NCBI RefSeq assembly: GCF_016786355.1
Contig: NZ_JADWYX010000009.1
Span: 57,950 to 121,949 of the forward strand
Direction of reading: 5' to 3'
DNA: 64,000 nt
Source: Frankia sp. AgB1.9
GTDB lineage: Bacteria > Actinomycetota > Actinomycetes > Frankiales > Frankiaceae
Shown here: positions 1 through 8,355 of the stretch, in pieces
How the letters are laid out: every line of letters begins with the position of its first letter
Numbering within the stretch: the first letter of the stretch is position 1
Position numbers and translations under genes: made by a program
The notes under the pieces: model-generated
What the model saw: only the letters and a program-made list of their open reading frames with translations
What the model was told of the DNA's origin: nothing
Database searches by the model: none

Positions 1-369
1 CTGCTGGTCGAGGCGGCGGAGGGCCAGCCGCGCAGGTCCGGCCAGGTGGCGACCGCGCTGTCGGGCATCGTGGATCTGGTCATCAAGAACAGCCGGTTGA
101 ACGCCGTCGTCCTGGCCGACCCCGCGGTAAGCCGTCTTGCCCACGAGGATCCGATCCTGCGTGACCTGACAGGCAGGCTTGACCGGCTGCTGGCGGGCCC
201 GGACCCGGATGCCAGGGCGACGGTCGCCGCGGTCATGGTGGGCGGCGGCCTGATGGCGGCGACGACCGATCCGCGGCTGGCCGAGCTCGACAAGGACGAC
301 CTTCGCGAATATCTGCTGGAGCTTGCGCGCCGCCTGCTGGGACTGCGGGCGCCACGCACCCGGGCCTGA
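1..369 (+). CDS. TetR-family regulator, C-terminal part (5' end outside window)
   Basis: The frame is open from the first base and ends at TGA 367-369, so this is the 3' part of a longer gene; the GTG at 46 is internal. The visible 122 residues are a helical ligand-binding domain of the TetR type, with the segment IVDLVIKNSRLNAVVLADPAV, then a Gly/Met-rich helix (VMVGGGLMAATTD) and a C-terminal helix ending LARRLLGL. The DNA-binding half is missing, so the family call rests on C-terminal style only. It is transcribed toward the molybdopterin oxidoreductase, with 288 bp between them. Confidence 0.6.
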   Translation: MLVEAAEGQPRRSGQVATALSGIVDLVIKNSRLNAVVLADPAVSRLAHEDPILRDLTGRLDRLLAGPDPDARATVAAVMVGGGLMAATTDPRLAELDKDDLREYLLELARRLLGLRAPRTRA

Positions 370-497
370 CCCGCGCGGAGCACAGCGGCCCGGCCCCCGG
401 CCAACGGTCGCCGGTTGACGCCTGGCATCAGGGCCGCCCGCAACCCTTTCATGATCGACTGCTTCCTCGGCTTCGGTTGACATCGCCGTCGTACCTA

Positions 498-543
498 GAC
501 GATCGTCAAGGTTCGGCCGTGACGATCGTCAAGGTGCGGCCGG
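498..543. repeat. Tandem 23-bp repeat with GACGATCGTC palindrome, likely operator
   Basis: Two head-to-tail 23-bp units (498-520 and 521-543) differ at only two positions. Each starts with the perfect 10-bp palindrome GACGATCGTC followed by AAGGT and CGGCCG. The pair lies 115-160 bp upstream of the molybdopterin oxidoreductase start. Tandem palindromes two helical turns apart suit a dimeric regulator binding side by side; the TetR gene just upstream is a candidate, which is inference. The rest of the 370-657 gap shows no gene. Confidence 0.6.
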
Positions 544-657
544 ACCGGCCCAGGGTCGCGATCGGAGGCTGACCCGGTCGGCGCTCCCTGCGAGCCGATG
601 AGGCCCGCGCGCGGGAACGCATCCTCGTTGGCGCAGCTGAAATGGGCGGAGGCAGCC

Positions 658-2673
658 ATGGACGACACCGCGGCCAGCGGCACTCGCACGACTCGTAGCT
701 TCTGCCGGATCTGCACCTCGGTGTGCGGAATTCTCGTCGAGACGGACGGGGATGAGGTGGTCAGGGTCCGGGGCGACCGCGACCATCCACTGTCGCGGGG
801 ATACACCTGCCCGAAGGGCCGCTCTCTGCCCCAGATGCACCACCACCCGAACCGGATCGAGCGCCCGTTACTGAAGGTCGACGGCGAGTTACGCCCGACC
901 AGCTGGGACGCCTGCCTGGACGACCTGGGGACCCGGTTACGGGACATCATCGACCTCCACGGCCCGCAGGCGGTCGGGGTCTTCTTCGGCAGCGGTATCG
1001 GCATGGACGCCGCCGGCTACCGGATGGCCCAGCGGCTGCACGCCGCGATCGGCACCCCGGCGAAGTTCAGCCCATTGACGATCGACGGCACGGCCAAGGC
1101 ACTGATCTCGGACCTCATGGGCGGATCCCCCGCGCTCAGCGGTCGACCCGACTACGACAACGCCACCTTCGTCCTGTTCGTCGGCAGCAACCCGGTCGTC
1201 TCCCACGGGCATACCGTCGCCATGCCGAACCCCACCGGCACCCTGCGGGCACTGCGCGAACGGGCCGAGGTGTGGGTCATCGACCCCCGCCACACCGAGA
1301 CCGCCCGGCTGGCGAGCCGGCATCTGGCCGCTCGACCCGGCGCGGACTGCGCGATCCTCGCCTACCTGGTCCGCGAGATCCTGCGTGACGGCGCGGACCG
1401 CGAGGTGATCGCCCGCAGTACCCAGGACAGCGCCGTTCTGGCCGCCGCCGTCGAACCGTTCACCCTCGAACGGGCGGCCCACACCGCCGACGTCTCCCCC
1501 GACGATCTACGGGATCTGCTCGACGGGGTGCGCCGGGCGGGCCGCCTCGCGGTCGAGACCGGCACGGGCGTCACGATGGCCGCGAGCGCGAACGTCACCC
1601 AGTGGCTCGGCTGGGCCCTCATGGCCATCACCGGGTCGCTGAACCAGCCCGGCGGCGCCTGGTTCCATCCCGGGTTCGGCCACCAGCTGGAGAAGGCCGT
1701 GCTCCCCATCTCCCCGGCCGACGGATCGTTCGGGCCCGGACCGCGCAGCCGCCCGGAGACCCAGGCCTTCCTCGGCGAATGGCCCTGCGCGGTGCTCGCC
1801 GATGAGATCAACGCGGGGAACATCCGCGCGGTGCTCAACCTCGGCGGTCACCTCGTCACGGCCTTCCCCGACACCGAACGGCTCGTCCCAGCGCTGCGCG
1901 ACCTGGAGCTGTTCGCCACGATCGAGATCATCGAGAACGAGACGACCGCGCTGTCCACCCACGTCCTCCCGACGAAGGACCAGCTGGAGCGCGCGGACCT
2001 CACCCTGTGGGACGCGCTGCTGCCGCGCGTCGCGGCCCAGCACACCCCGGCGGCCGTCGAACCGGTCGGGGACCGCCGATCGGTCTGGTGGGTGCTCGCG
2101 GAGATCGGCCGTCGGCTGGGCCACCAGCTCGCCGACACCACGTCGGCCGAGGTCACCGACGAGACCATGCTCGCCCGCATCACGGCCCGGGCCCGCCGCC
2201 CGTTCGCGGACATCGCCGCCGAGCATTGGATCGAGGTTCCCCACGAGGTGCCCGCGCCGTGGGTCGACGCGCATGTCGAACGGATGGGCGGCTGGCGGCT
2301 CGCGCCCCGGCTGCTGGTCGACCAGCTGGCCGCCCTCGAGCCGGTCGAGTCGCTCGTCTTCACGCCGCGGCGGCAGAAGCGCCGGCTGAACTCGCAGCTC
2401 GACCATCTCGGTGCCGTCCCGGAGATCCTGCTGCACCCGGACGACGCGGCGGGCGCCGGGGTCGCCGACAGCCAACCGGTGACCGTGCGCTCCGCCAGCG
2501 GCGCCATCACCGGGACGGCGCGGCTCGACGCCACCCTGCGGCGCGGCGTCGTGTCGGTGCCGCATGGCCACCAGTCGGCGAACGTCAACCGGCTGACCTG
2601 CAAGGACGACCTCGACCTCGTGACCGGCATGGTCCGCTACGGCGGAATACCCGTCAGCATTCACCCGGCCTGA
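658..2673 (+). CDS. Molybdopterin-dependent oxidoreductase with N-terminal 4Fe-4S site
   Basis: Large catalytic subunit of the DMSO reductase superfamily (formate dehydrogenase/assimilatory nitrate reductase branch), 671 residues. The N-terminal iron-sulfur motif is complete: Cys16, Cys19, Cys23 and Cys51 in FCRICTSVC and YTCPKGR. A central MGD-binding region follows (VLFVGSNPVVSHGH, VIDPRHTETA), and the C-terminal molybdopterin dinucleotide-binding domain has VSVPHGHQSANVN near the end. ATG 658 is preferred because GGAGG at 648-652 sits 5 bp upstream; an in-frame ATG at 598 lacks this. No partner subunit is adjacent, so electrons probably pass to a soluble carrier. The substrate cannot be read: it may be formate, nitrate or an organic compound. 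No Tat signal is seen, so a cytoplasmic location is likely. Confidence 0.9.
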   Translation: MDDTAASGTRTTRSFCRICTSVCGILVETDGDEVVRVRGDRDHPLSRGYTCPKGRSLPQMHHHPNRIERPLLKVDGELRPTSWDACLDDLGTRLRDIIDLHGPQAVGVFFGSGIGMDAAGYRMAQRLHAAIGTPAKFSPLTIDGTAKALISDLMGGSPALSGRPDYDNATFVLFVGSNPVVSHGHTVAMPNPTGTLRALRERAEVWVIDPRHTETARLASRHLAARPGADCAILAYLVREILRDGADREVIARSTQDSAVLAAAVEPFTLERAAHTADVSPDDLRDLLDGVRRAGRLAVETGTGVTMAASANVTQWLGWALMAITGSLNQPGGAWFHPGFGHQLEKAVLPISPADGSFGPGPRSRPETQAFLGEWPCAVLADEINAGNIRAVLNLGGHLVTAFPDTERLVPALRDLELFATIEIIENETTALSTHVLPTKDQLERADLTLWDALLPRVAAQHTPAAVEPVGDRRSVWWVLAEIGRRLGHQLADTTSAEVTDETMLARITARARRPFADIAAEHWIEVPHEVPAPWVDAHVERMGGWRLAPRLLVDQLAALEPVESLVFTPRRQKRRLNSQLDHLGAVPEILLHPDDAAGAGVADSQPVTVRSASGAITGTARLDATLRRGVVSVPHGHQSANVNRLTCKDDLDLVTGMVRYGGIPVSIHPA

Positions 2674-2717
2674 CCGGACGCCGACGGTACCTGGCGCCGA
2701 TCTGTCCCGGCTCCCAA

Positions 2718-2792
2718 TGATCACCGTTTCGGCCCTCTGGTGGTTGTTACCGGGGCTGTTTCGTAGCCACCAGAGGGCGTAGACGGCGATCA
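2718..2792. repeat. Dispersed 75-bp palindromic element, copy A
   Basis: Inverted repeat with about 30-bp arms: left arm TGATCACCGTTTCGGCC then CTCTGGTGG, right arm CCACCAGAGGG then GACGGCGATCA, with a short unpaired centre. It lies in the gap between the convergent oxidoreductase and aldehyde dehydrogenase genes, 45 bp past the stop of the first. Near-identical elements occur at 14379, 30598, 51478 and 52099. It may end transcription in both directions, though it has no obvious T-run. Confidence 0.85.
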
Positions 2793-2853
2793 CCGCGACG
2801 GGCGGACCTTGGCGGTCACGGCACGGGCACCGACGACGGGGGTCGGCGGCAAA

Positions 2854-4308
2854 TCAGAGCTGGCTGTAGACGGACTTGGTCTCCAGGTACATCTCGATGC
2901 CGTCTCTGGCGTACTCGCGGCCCCAGCCGGACTGCTTGTAGCCGCCGAAGGGCATCTGGTGGTCGTAGACGAGCTGGCAGTTCAGGGTGATGGTGCCCGC
3001 CTCGATGCGCCGGGCGATCCGGTGGGCGCGGCGGACGTTCTGGGTGTAGACGGCGCCGGCCAGGCCGTAGGTGGTGTCGTTGGCCAGGGCGATGGCCTCG
3101 TCCTCGTCGTCGAACGGCAGGACGGTGACGACCGGGCCGAAGATCTCCTCGCGGTAGAGCCGCGCGTCGGTGGAGACGTTGGTCAGCACGGTCGGGTGGA
3201 CGAAGTAGCCCTTGCGGTCCAGCCGGTTCCCACCGGTGACGACCTCGACGCCTTCCTGCTTGCCTTCGTCCACGTAGCCCATCACCCGGGTGAGCTGCTT
3301 CTTGCTGATGAGCGGGCCGAGCTGGGCGCCGTCGTCGGTCGGGCCGCCGAGACGCAGCTTGTCCGCGACGGCGGCGATACCGTCGACGACCTGGTCGAAG
3401 ACGCCGCGCTGGACGAAGATCCGCGAGCCGCAGACGCAGCCCTGGCCGGAACCCGAGAAGATGCCCATCGCCGCCGAGACGGTGGCCGAGCGCATCGCGG
3501 CGTCGTCGAAGATCAGGACGGGTGACTTGCCCCCGAGCTCCAGGCTGACCTTCTTCAGGTTGCCCGAGGCCGCCTGCACGATCAGCTTCCCGACCTCGGT
3601 GGACCCGGTGAAGGCGACCTTGTCGACGTCGGGGTGCGCGGCCAGGGCGGCGCCCGCGGTGTGGCCGTAGCCGAGCACGAGGTTGACCACACCCTCGGGG
3701 ACGCCGGCGTCACGCAGGATCTGGTCGAGCACGAACGCCGTCAGCGGCGTCTCCTCGGCCGGCTTGATCACGGCACTGCAGCCAGCCGCCAGTGCCGGCG
3801 CGAGCTTGATGCACGCGTTGAACAGCGGCCCGTTCCACGGGAAGATCATCCCGACGACGCCGATGGGCTCCTTGAGGGTGTATCCGTGCAGGTCCGCCTG
3901 CCGCCCGGTGATCCCGGCCGTCATCTGGATGTCGAACGAGGTGCCCTCGACCTTGGTGCACCAGCCGGCGTAGTAGCGAAAAAGCTCGGCCGCGCTGGGC
4001 AGGATGCCCTCGCCCGAACGGAACGGCATCCCATTGTTCAGCGAGTCCAGCTGGACAAGCTCCGGGCCGCGCGCCTCGATCAGCTCGGCTACCTTCCAGA
4101 GGATCTTCGCCCGCTCCCGGCCGGGCAGGTTGCGCCACACGCCTGAAGAGAAGGACGCCCGCGCGCGGGCCACGGCCTCGTCGACCGCGGCCGCCCCGCC
4201 ATCGTGGAACTCGGTGATCTGTTCCTCGGTCGCCGGGTTGATGACGGGAATCAGCTCGCCCGCCCCGGGAACCTCACTGACCTTGTCGAGCACCGATTGC
4301 AGGGACAT
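2854..4308 (-). CDS. NAD(P)-dependent aldehyde dehydrogenase
   Basis: Full-length ALDH-superfamily enzyme (484 residues) oxidising an aldehyde to the acid. The family motifs are in order: FPWNGPLFNACIKLAPAL for cofactor binding near residue 155, FTGSTEVG near 235, LELGGKSP with the general-base Glu near 260, and GQGCVCGSR with the nucleophilic Cys near 295. EEIFGPVV and the C-terminal PFGGYKQSGWGRE are also present. It resembles broad-range aldehyde or betaine-aldehyde type enzymes; the substrate is unknown. The gene follows its own promoter/operator at 4399-4439. The leader shows only a weak ribosome site. Confidence 0.93.
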   Translation of the reverse strand: MSLQSVLDKVSEVPGAGELIPVINPATEEQITEFHDGGAAAVDEAVARARASFSSGVWRNLPGRERAKILWKVAELIEARGPELVQLDSLNNGMPFRSGEGILPSAAELFRYYAGWCTKVEGTSFDIQMTAGITGRQADLHGYTLKEPIGVVGMIFPWNGPLFNACIKLAPALAAGCSAVIKPAEETPLTAFVLDQILRDAGVPEGVVNLVLGYGHTAGAALAAHPDVDKVAFTGSTEVGKLIVQAASGNLKKVSLELGGKSPVLIFDDAAMRSATVSAAMGIFSGSGQGCVCGSRIFVQRGVFDQVVDGIAAVADKLRLGGPTDDGAQLGPLISKKQLTRVMGYVDEGKQEGVEVVTGGNRLDRKGYFVHPTVLTNVSTDARLYREEIFGPVVTVLPFDDEDEAIALANDTTYGLAGAVYTQNVRRAHRIARRIEAGTITLNCQLVYDHQMPFGGYKQSGWGREYARDGIEMYLETKSVYSQL

Positions 4309-4398
4309 CCGTCACCATTCTTTCGGGGTCCGCCGGGACGCCTTGGGGGTAATCAATCCGCGGTTTTCACCGCGACCGTCGCCGCAGGCTCTCCTGCC

Positions 4399-4439
4399 TG
4401 CTGAACACATGTTTAGCAGGCAGGATCCGGCGGCGTCAA
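4399..4439 (-). promoter_or_regulatory. Promoter with embedded 20-bp operator for aldehyde dehydrogenase
   Basis: The operator at 4399-4418 reads TGCTGAACACATGTTTAGCA and is the centre of a longer palindrome (4392-4425) with one mismatched pair. On the minus strand a -35 box TTGACG (4434-4439) and a -10 box TAAACA (4410-4415) are 18 bp apart, and the -10 box lies inside the operator. Occupancy would block RNA polymerase. This is the best-conserved member of the operator family. Confidence 0.75.
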
Positions 4440-4448
4440 CCGGCGTGC

Positions 4449-5429
4449 TCACCGCCAGTGTCGCTCGCAGAACGCGCGGATCTCACGCGTGCGCTCCCGT
4501 TCCTCGGGGGCGGTCCCGAAGAACATCGCGTGGCCGGCGGCCTCGAAGACGTGCAGGTCGGCGGGTACGCCCGCGGCGCGCAGCGCGCGGTGCATGCGGA
4601 CGGTGTCGGACAGCAGGAGATCGCGCGTGCCGGTGAGCAGGAGGGTCGGGGGGAAGCCCCTGGACAGGTCGCCGAACAGGGGCGACAGGTAGGGGTCGCG
4701 CAGGTCGTGGCCGTCGGCGTAGAGCGCGAAGGGCGGCTCGAAGCTGCCGGTAAGCGTGTTGTCGATGCCGAGGTTCGTCCGCCAGGAGTCGCCCGCTCCG
4801 GTGAGGTCGACCGCCGGGGTCGCCAGCACCGCGGCGGCCGGCAGCGGCAGCCCCTCGTCGCGGGCGCGCAGGATCAGCGCGGCCGCCAGGTTCCCGCCGG
4901 CCGACGGTCCGCCGATGATGACCCGCCCGGGACGGCGGTCGCGCAGCAGCGCCCGGTAGACGGCCAGGCAGTCGTCCAGCGCCGCCGGGAACGGGTGGTC
5001 GGGCGGCATCCGGTAGTCGACGGACCACACCGTCGCCCGCACCTGCCTCGCCGTGTCGACGGCCATCGAGCGGCACATCGCCCCGCCGCCCGCGATGAAC
5101 CCGCTGCCGTGGATCTCCAGGTAGACGCGCCCGTCGTCGGCGGCGAGGCCGTCCGGGGTCACCGCGTAGACGCGGACACCGTCGCCGTCGAGGTCCTCGA
5201 CCTGGGCCCCGTCCGCCGGCCTGGTGAAGTCGAACAGGCCGAGCGCCTGCTTCTCCTGCTCGGCGACGTACGTCCGCCACCCCTCGGGGTCGTCCAGCGC
5301 CGGCCACACCGGCGGCGGGCTGACCAGACCCAGGGCGAGCACCGCCTGCGCCTCGGGGCTCACCGACGTCGGGACAGGAATGTCGCGGGCGGGAACGTGT
5401 AATACCGGTGGGGTCGTATTGGTCGTCAT
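4449..5429 (-). CDS. Alpha/beta hydrolase, hormone-sensitive-lipase type (copy 1 of 4)
   Basis: Carboxylesterase of the HSL (alpha/beta hydrolase-3) family, 326 residues, cytoplasmic. The probable triad is Ser176 in GGPSAGGN, Asp270 in GTRDLLLSD and His300 in AAGHAMF. The oxyanion-hole motif, usually HGGGF, reads HGSGF at 107-111. VDYRMPPDHPFP and ALDDCLAVYRAL are typical of the family. It is one of four paralogues here (19827, 39443, 47107) sharing an N-terminal block like VPARDIPVPTSVSPEAQA. AAGGGTGAG precedes the ATG. Two operator copies lie immediately upstream, and the aldehyde dehydrogenase lies downstream in the same direction. The product could be an alcohol that is then oxidised, which is inference. 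Confidence 0.92.
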   Translation of the reverse strand: MTTNTTPPVLHVPARDIPVPTSVSPEAQAVLALGLVSPPPVWPALDDPEGWRTYVAEQEKQALGLFDFTRPADGAQVEDLDGDGVRVYAVTPDGLAADDGRVYLEIHGSGFIAGGGAMCRSMAVDTARQVRATVWSVDYRMPPDHPFPAALDDCLAVYRALLRDRRPGRVIIGGPSAGGNLAAALILRARDEGLPLPAAAVLATPAVDLTGAGDSWRTNLGIDNTLTGSFEPPFALYADGHDLRDPYLSPLFGDLSRGFPPTLLLTGTRDLLLSDTVRMHRALRAAGVPADLHVFEAAGHAMFFGTAPEERERTREIRAFCERHWR

Positions 5430-5439
5430 CGCTCACCCT

Positions 5440-5480
5440 TATTGAACAGCCGGTCAGGGATGTTGACCGACTGTTTAGCA
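5440..5480 (-). promoter_or_regulatory. Two tandem operator copies upstream of HSL hydrolase
   Basis: Site 5461-5480 reads TGTTGACC-N4-GTTTAGCA; a weaker site at 5440-5459 reads TATTGAAC-N4-GGTCAGGG. Both match the recurring family and sit between the divergently placed binding region and the hydrolase start at 5429. A -10-like TAAACA occurs on the minus strand in the first site, but I find no convincing -35 box. Confidence 0.6.
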
Positions 5481-5515
5481 CAGCAAGGAGCGTGGCGGCT
5501 ACACCATGAGGATGC

Positions 5516-6112
5516 TCAGGCGTTGGTGGGCGCGTCGCCGCCGAGCCTGCCCAGCAGGCGATCGACGAGCGCGATGGTCTCGGCGTGGCCTTCGGAGAGC
5601 CCGAGCAGGTCCTCCGAGACAAGGCCGGCCGAGACGGCGCCGACCAGGAACAGGAGCGCGGCGGGCGGCACGCCGTCGAGGTCGAGCCCGAGGTCGGGCA
5701 GCCGGCTCGCGAGCAGCTGTGCCTGCTGGCGGCGGAACTTCCGCGAGTAGTCGGCGATCTCGTGCCGGATGGTCTTGCGGTGGTTCGCCAGCGCCATGAA
5801 CTCGGTCAGCAGGGCCGTCGCGCTGGCATCGATGCTGAACTCCCACAGGTCGCGCAGCGGCTGTGGCGAGGCGAGCAGCCGGGTCTGTCGCTCCAGGTTC
5901 TTCTCGGCGCCCCGCCGGAAGACGGCGAGGAACAGGTCGTCCAGCGTCGGGAAGTAGTAGTGGATCAGCGCTGGCGTGACGCCCGCGATCTTCGCGACGC
6001 TGCGTGAGCTCACGGCCGCGTAGCCGTCCTCGCGCATCAGTCGTTCGGTGACGTCGAGCAGCAGCGCGCGGGTCTGCGAGCTCTCGGTGCCGGTGCGGCG
6101 TGGACTGGACAT
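5516..6112 (-). CDS. TetR-family regulator (HYYFPTLDDLF clade, copy 1)
   Basis: 198-residue TetR repressor. The helix-turn-helix is at residues 31-53 (YAAVSSRSVAKIAGVTPALI), followed by the HYYFPTLDDLFLAVFRRG linker helix. The rest is a ligand-binding domain. The start is placed at MSSPRRTGTESS because the closest paralogue, at 28228-28830, begins MTAPRRTGTESS. The two proteins are highly similar over their whole length, and a third relative lies at 24749. It is divergent from the LLM gene at 6276, with an operator between them, so it is a good candidate for binding the window-wide operator. Confidence 0.92.
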   Translation of the reverse strand: MSSPRRTGTESSQTRALLLDVTERLMREDGYAAVSSRSVAKIAGVTPALIHYYFPTLDDLFLAVFRRGAEKNLERQTRLLASPQPLRDLWEFSIDASATALLTEFMALANHRKTIRHEIADYSRKFRRQQAQLLASRLPDLGLDLDGVPPAALLFLVGAVSAGLVSEDLLGLSEGHAETIALVDRLLGRLGGDAPTNA

Positions 6113-6125
6113 GCCCCCATTCTGG

Positions 6126-6165
6126 TTGACGCGGCCGCGTCGCCGTGCTGAACTACCGTTCAAAC
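6126..6165 (+). promoter_or_regulatory. Promoter/operator between TetR and LLM oxidoreductase
   Basis: The operator at 6146-6165 reads TGCTGAAC-TACC-GTTCAAAC. A plus-strand promoter with TTGACG (6126-6131), a 17-bp gap and TGAACT (6149-6154) overlaps it. The same arrangement occurs beside the paralogous TetR at 28844-28884. It could serve the LLM gene and let the divergent TetR control itself. Confidence 0.65.
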
Positions 6166-6275
6166 CACGTGGCTTCAGTCTCACCGCCGGGCAGCACGGC
6201 GGCCGGGCCCGCGCCGCCGGGTGCCCGAGCGGCGCCAAGGCGGGTTCAGGTGGCTCGACCCTTCGGAGGGCATGG

Positions 6276-7205
6276 ATGCGGATAGGTCTGGGCGGCGGCG
6301 GCTCGACGCCGGACAAACTGGTCGAGCAGGCGCGCAAGGCGCAGGCCGACGGCTTCCACTCGCTGTGGTACGCGAGCGTCGTCCAGGGGGACCCGCTGGT
6401 CTCGATGGCGCTGGCGGGCCGGGAGACGACCGCGGTCGAGCTGGGTACCGCCGTGCTGCAGACCTACCCCTGCCACCCGCTGCTGCAGGCGCAACGCATC
6501 GCCGGGACCGCGGCGGCGATGGGGCGGGCCGGCCTGACGATCGGCCTGGGCCCGTCACACCAGGCGAACATCGAGGGCATGTACGGCCTGTCGTACGCCC
6601 AGCCGGGCCGCAACACCGAGGAGTACCTGCGGATCCTCACCGCCCTGCTGCGTGGCGAGGCGGTCGACTTCACCGGCCAGGAGTGGACGACGCGGGTGCC
6701 GGCCGCCACGGTTCGGCTCGCCCACCCGGTTCAGGTGCTGCTCGCGGCGCTGTCGCCGCGGATGTTGCGGGTCGCCGGCGAGTACGCGGACGGCGCGATC
6801 CTGTGGATGGCCCCGGCGGCCGCGATCGAGAAGCACGTCGAGCCCAGGCTCGCCGCCGCGGCGAGGGAGGCGGGCCGGCCGGCGCCGCGGATCGTCGCGG
6901 GCCTGCCGATCTGCGTGCACGACGACGAGCAGGAGGCCCGCGCGGCCGTCGCGGCGCAGTCAGTCGTGTACGCCAGCTCGCCCGCCTACCAGCGGATCAT
7001 GGCCATCGGTGGTGCCGACAACGCGGCCGAGGCGGCGATCGTCGGTGACGAGGCGTCCGTCGAGGCGCAGCTGCGCGGGCTGCTCGATGCCGGCGCGACC
7101 GACATCCACGCGCACATCGTCCCGGCCGGGGCCGACGCGCGTTCCTCCTTGAAGCGTGGCCGGGACCTTCTCAGCTCTCTGGCCAGGGAATCAGCCAGCG
7201 GCTGA
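6276..7205 (+). CDS. LLM-class (luciferase-like) oxidoreductase, probably F420-dependent
   Basis: 309-residue protein of the bacterial luciferase-like superfamily, a TIM barrel using F420 or FMN. It starts MRIGLGGGGSTPDKLVEQARKA, as in F420-dependent members, and contains TIGLGPSHQ near residue 90, the GRNTEEYLRILTALLRGE segment, and PVQVLLAALSPRMLRVAGEYADG near 150-175. GGAGGG at 6265-6270 is 5 bp from ATG 6276, which decides against the overlapping ATG at 6272 in another frame. It is followed 52 bp later by a Rossmann dehydrogenase and a CoA transferase, probably one transcript. Substrate unknown. Confidence 0.88.
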   Translation: MRIGLGGGGSTPDKLVEQARKAQADGFHSLWYASVVQGDPLVSMALAGRETTAVELGTAVLQTYPCHPLLQAQRIAGTAAAMGRAGLTIGLGPSHQANIEGMYGLSYAQPGRNTEEYLRILTALLRGEAVDFTGQEWTTRVPAATVRLAHPVQVLLAALSPRMLRVAGEYADGAILWMAPAAAIEKHVEPRLAAAAREAGRPAPRIVAGLPICVHDDEQEARAAVAAQSVVYASSPAYQRIMAIGGADNAAEAAIVGDEASVEAQLRGLLDAGATDIHAHIVPAGADARSSLKRGRDLLSSLARESASG

Positions 7206-7257
7206 CCGCGCGGCCACAACCGGATCGGCTTCGAGCCACTTCTCAGGGGAGCGTCTG

Positions 7258-8355
7258 ATGACCGAGCTTTCTCGTCCCGTCCGGGTCATCCAGTGGTGCA
7301 CTGGCAAGATCGGCCAGATAGCGATCCGGCATCTCGCCGCGAACCCGAGGTTCGAGCTGGTCGGCGTCTACACGACCTCCGCGGCGAAGGAAGGCGTCGA
7401 CGCGGGATTAATCGCCGGCATCGGTCCTGTCGGCGTCCCGGCGACGACCGACAAGGAGGCGCTCTTCGCACTGGCGGCCGACTGCGTGAACTACCTGCCG
7501 TTGACGGTCGACGTCGACGACCTGGAGCGGCTGCTGCGGTCGGGGAAGAACGTCGTCACGGCCGTGGGCCTCACCTTCCCGCCGCCCGAGGACGAGCGGA
7601 CCAAGCGGCTGGAGGCGGCCTGCCAGGCCGGTGGGACCACGCTGCACGGCGGCGGCGTGCACCCGGGCTTCGCCGGCGACATCCTGCCGCTGGTCACCTC
7701 GCGGCTGATCAGCCGCATCGACCAGGTGGTCGTGACCGAGGTCTGCGACTTCAGCGAGCATCCGCAGGCCGAGCTGCTCTTCGGCCTGTTCGGCTTCGGC
7801 CTCGCGCCTGACGAGGCACAGAAGCACGCCACCGCCGTCACGGGCGAGGTCGACGCCCCGTACCAGGAGTCCATCGCCCTGCTGGCCGCGGCGCTGGGCC
7901 TCCGCGTCGAGCGCTACACCCACGAGCTCACGATGGCCGTCGCGGATCGGGACATCACCATCGCCGCCGGCGCGATCCCCGCCGGGAAGGTGGCCGGTAT
8001 CCGCCGCCGCTGGGAGGCGATCGTCGACGGCCGGCCCGCGATCGTCTTCGTCTGCGAGTGGAAGATGGCCGACGGCCTGACACCCGCGATCCGGGAGGGC
8101 AGCAACCGCTACATCGTCGAGTTCCTAGGCGAACCGGCCAGCCGGATCACCCTGGAGCCGCTGGAGCCCAGCGCGACCGGCGACCCGGGGTACCCGGGAC
8201 GGATCTGGACCGGCATGTCCGTCGTGAACCTGATCCATGACGTCGTCGCCGCACCGCCCGGGATCCGCACGCACCTGGACCTTCCGCTGGGACGGCCCCA
8301 GGGCCTGTTCCACGAGGGCACCACCTGGCGCGGCCCGCTGCCGGCCGCCCGGTGA
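7258..8355 (+). CDS. NAD(P)-binding dehydrogenase, dihydrodipicolinate-reductase-like
   Basis: 365-residue protein with an N-terminal Rossmann fold (VIQWCTGKIGQIAIRHLAA, residues 10-28) and a C-terminal domain of the 2,4-diaminopentanoate-dehydrogenase-like group, which is common and mostly uncharacterised in actinobacteria. NYLPLTVDVDDLERLL and VVTAVGLTFP fit the second half of the nucleotide-binding domain. AGGGGA precedes the ATG. Its stop overlaps the start of the CoA transferase by four bases (GTGA), indicating translational coupling. A relative of the same fold lies at 27109. The reaction is not known; a role in the same acyl-CoA route as its neighbour is inferred. Confidence 0.85.
   Translation: MTELSRPVRVIQWCTGKIGQIAIRHLAANPRFELVGVYTTSAAKEGVDAGLIAGIGPVGVPATTDKEALFALAADCVNYLPLTVDVDDLERLLRSGKNVVTAVGLTFPPPEDERTKRLEAACQAGGTTLHGGGVHPGFAGDILPLVTSRLISRIDQVVVTEVCDFSEHPQAELLFGLFGFGLAPDEAQKHATAVTGEVDAPYQESIALLAAALGLRVERYTHELTMAVADRDITIAAGAIPAGKVAGIRRRWEAIVDGRPAIVFVCEWKMADGLTPAIREGSNRYIVEFLGEPASRITLEPLEPSATGDPGYPGRIWTGMSVVNLIHDVVAAPPGIRTHLDLPLGRPQGLFHEGTTWRGPLPAAR

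Noticed and set aside
1507..2793. 428-codon open frame on the minus strand opposite the molybdopterin oxidoreductase
   Set aside because: Arg/Gly/Ala-rich composition, no motif and no ribosome site; it mirrors the codon bias of the real plus-strand gene.
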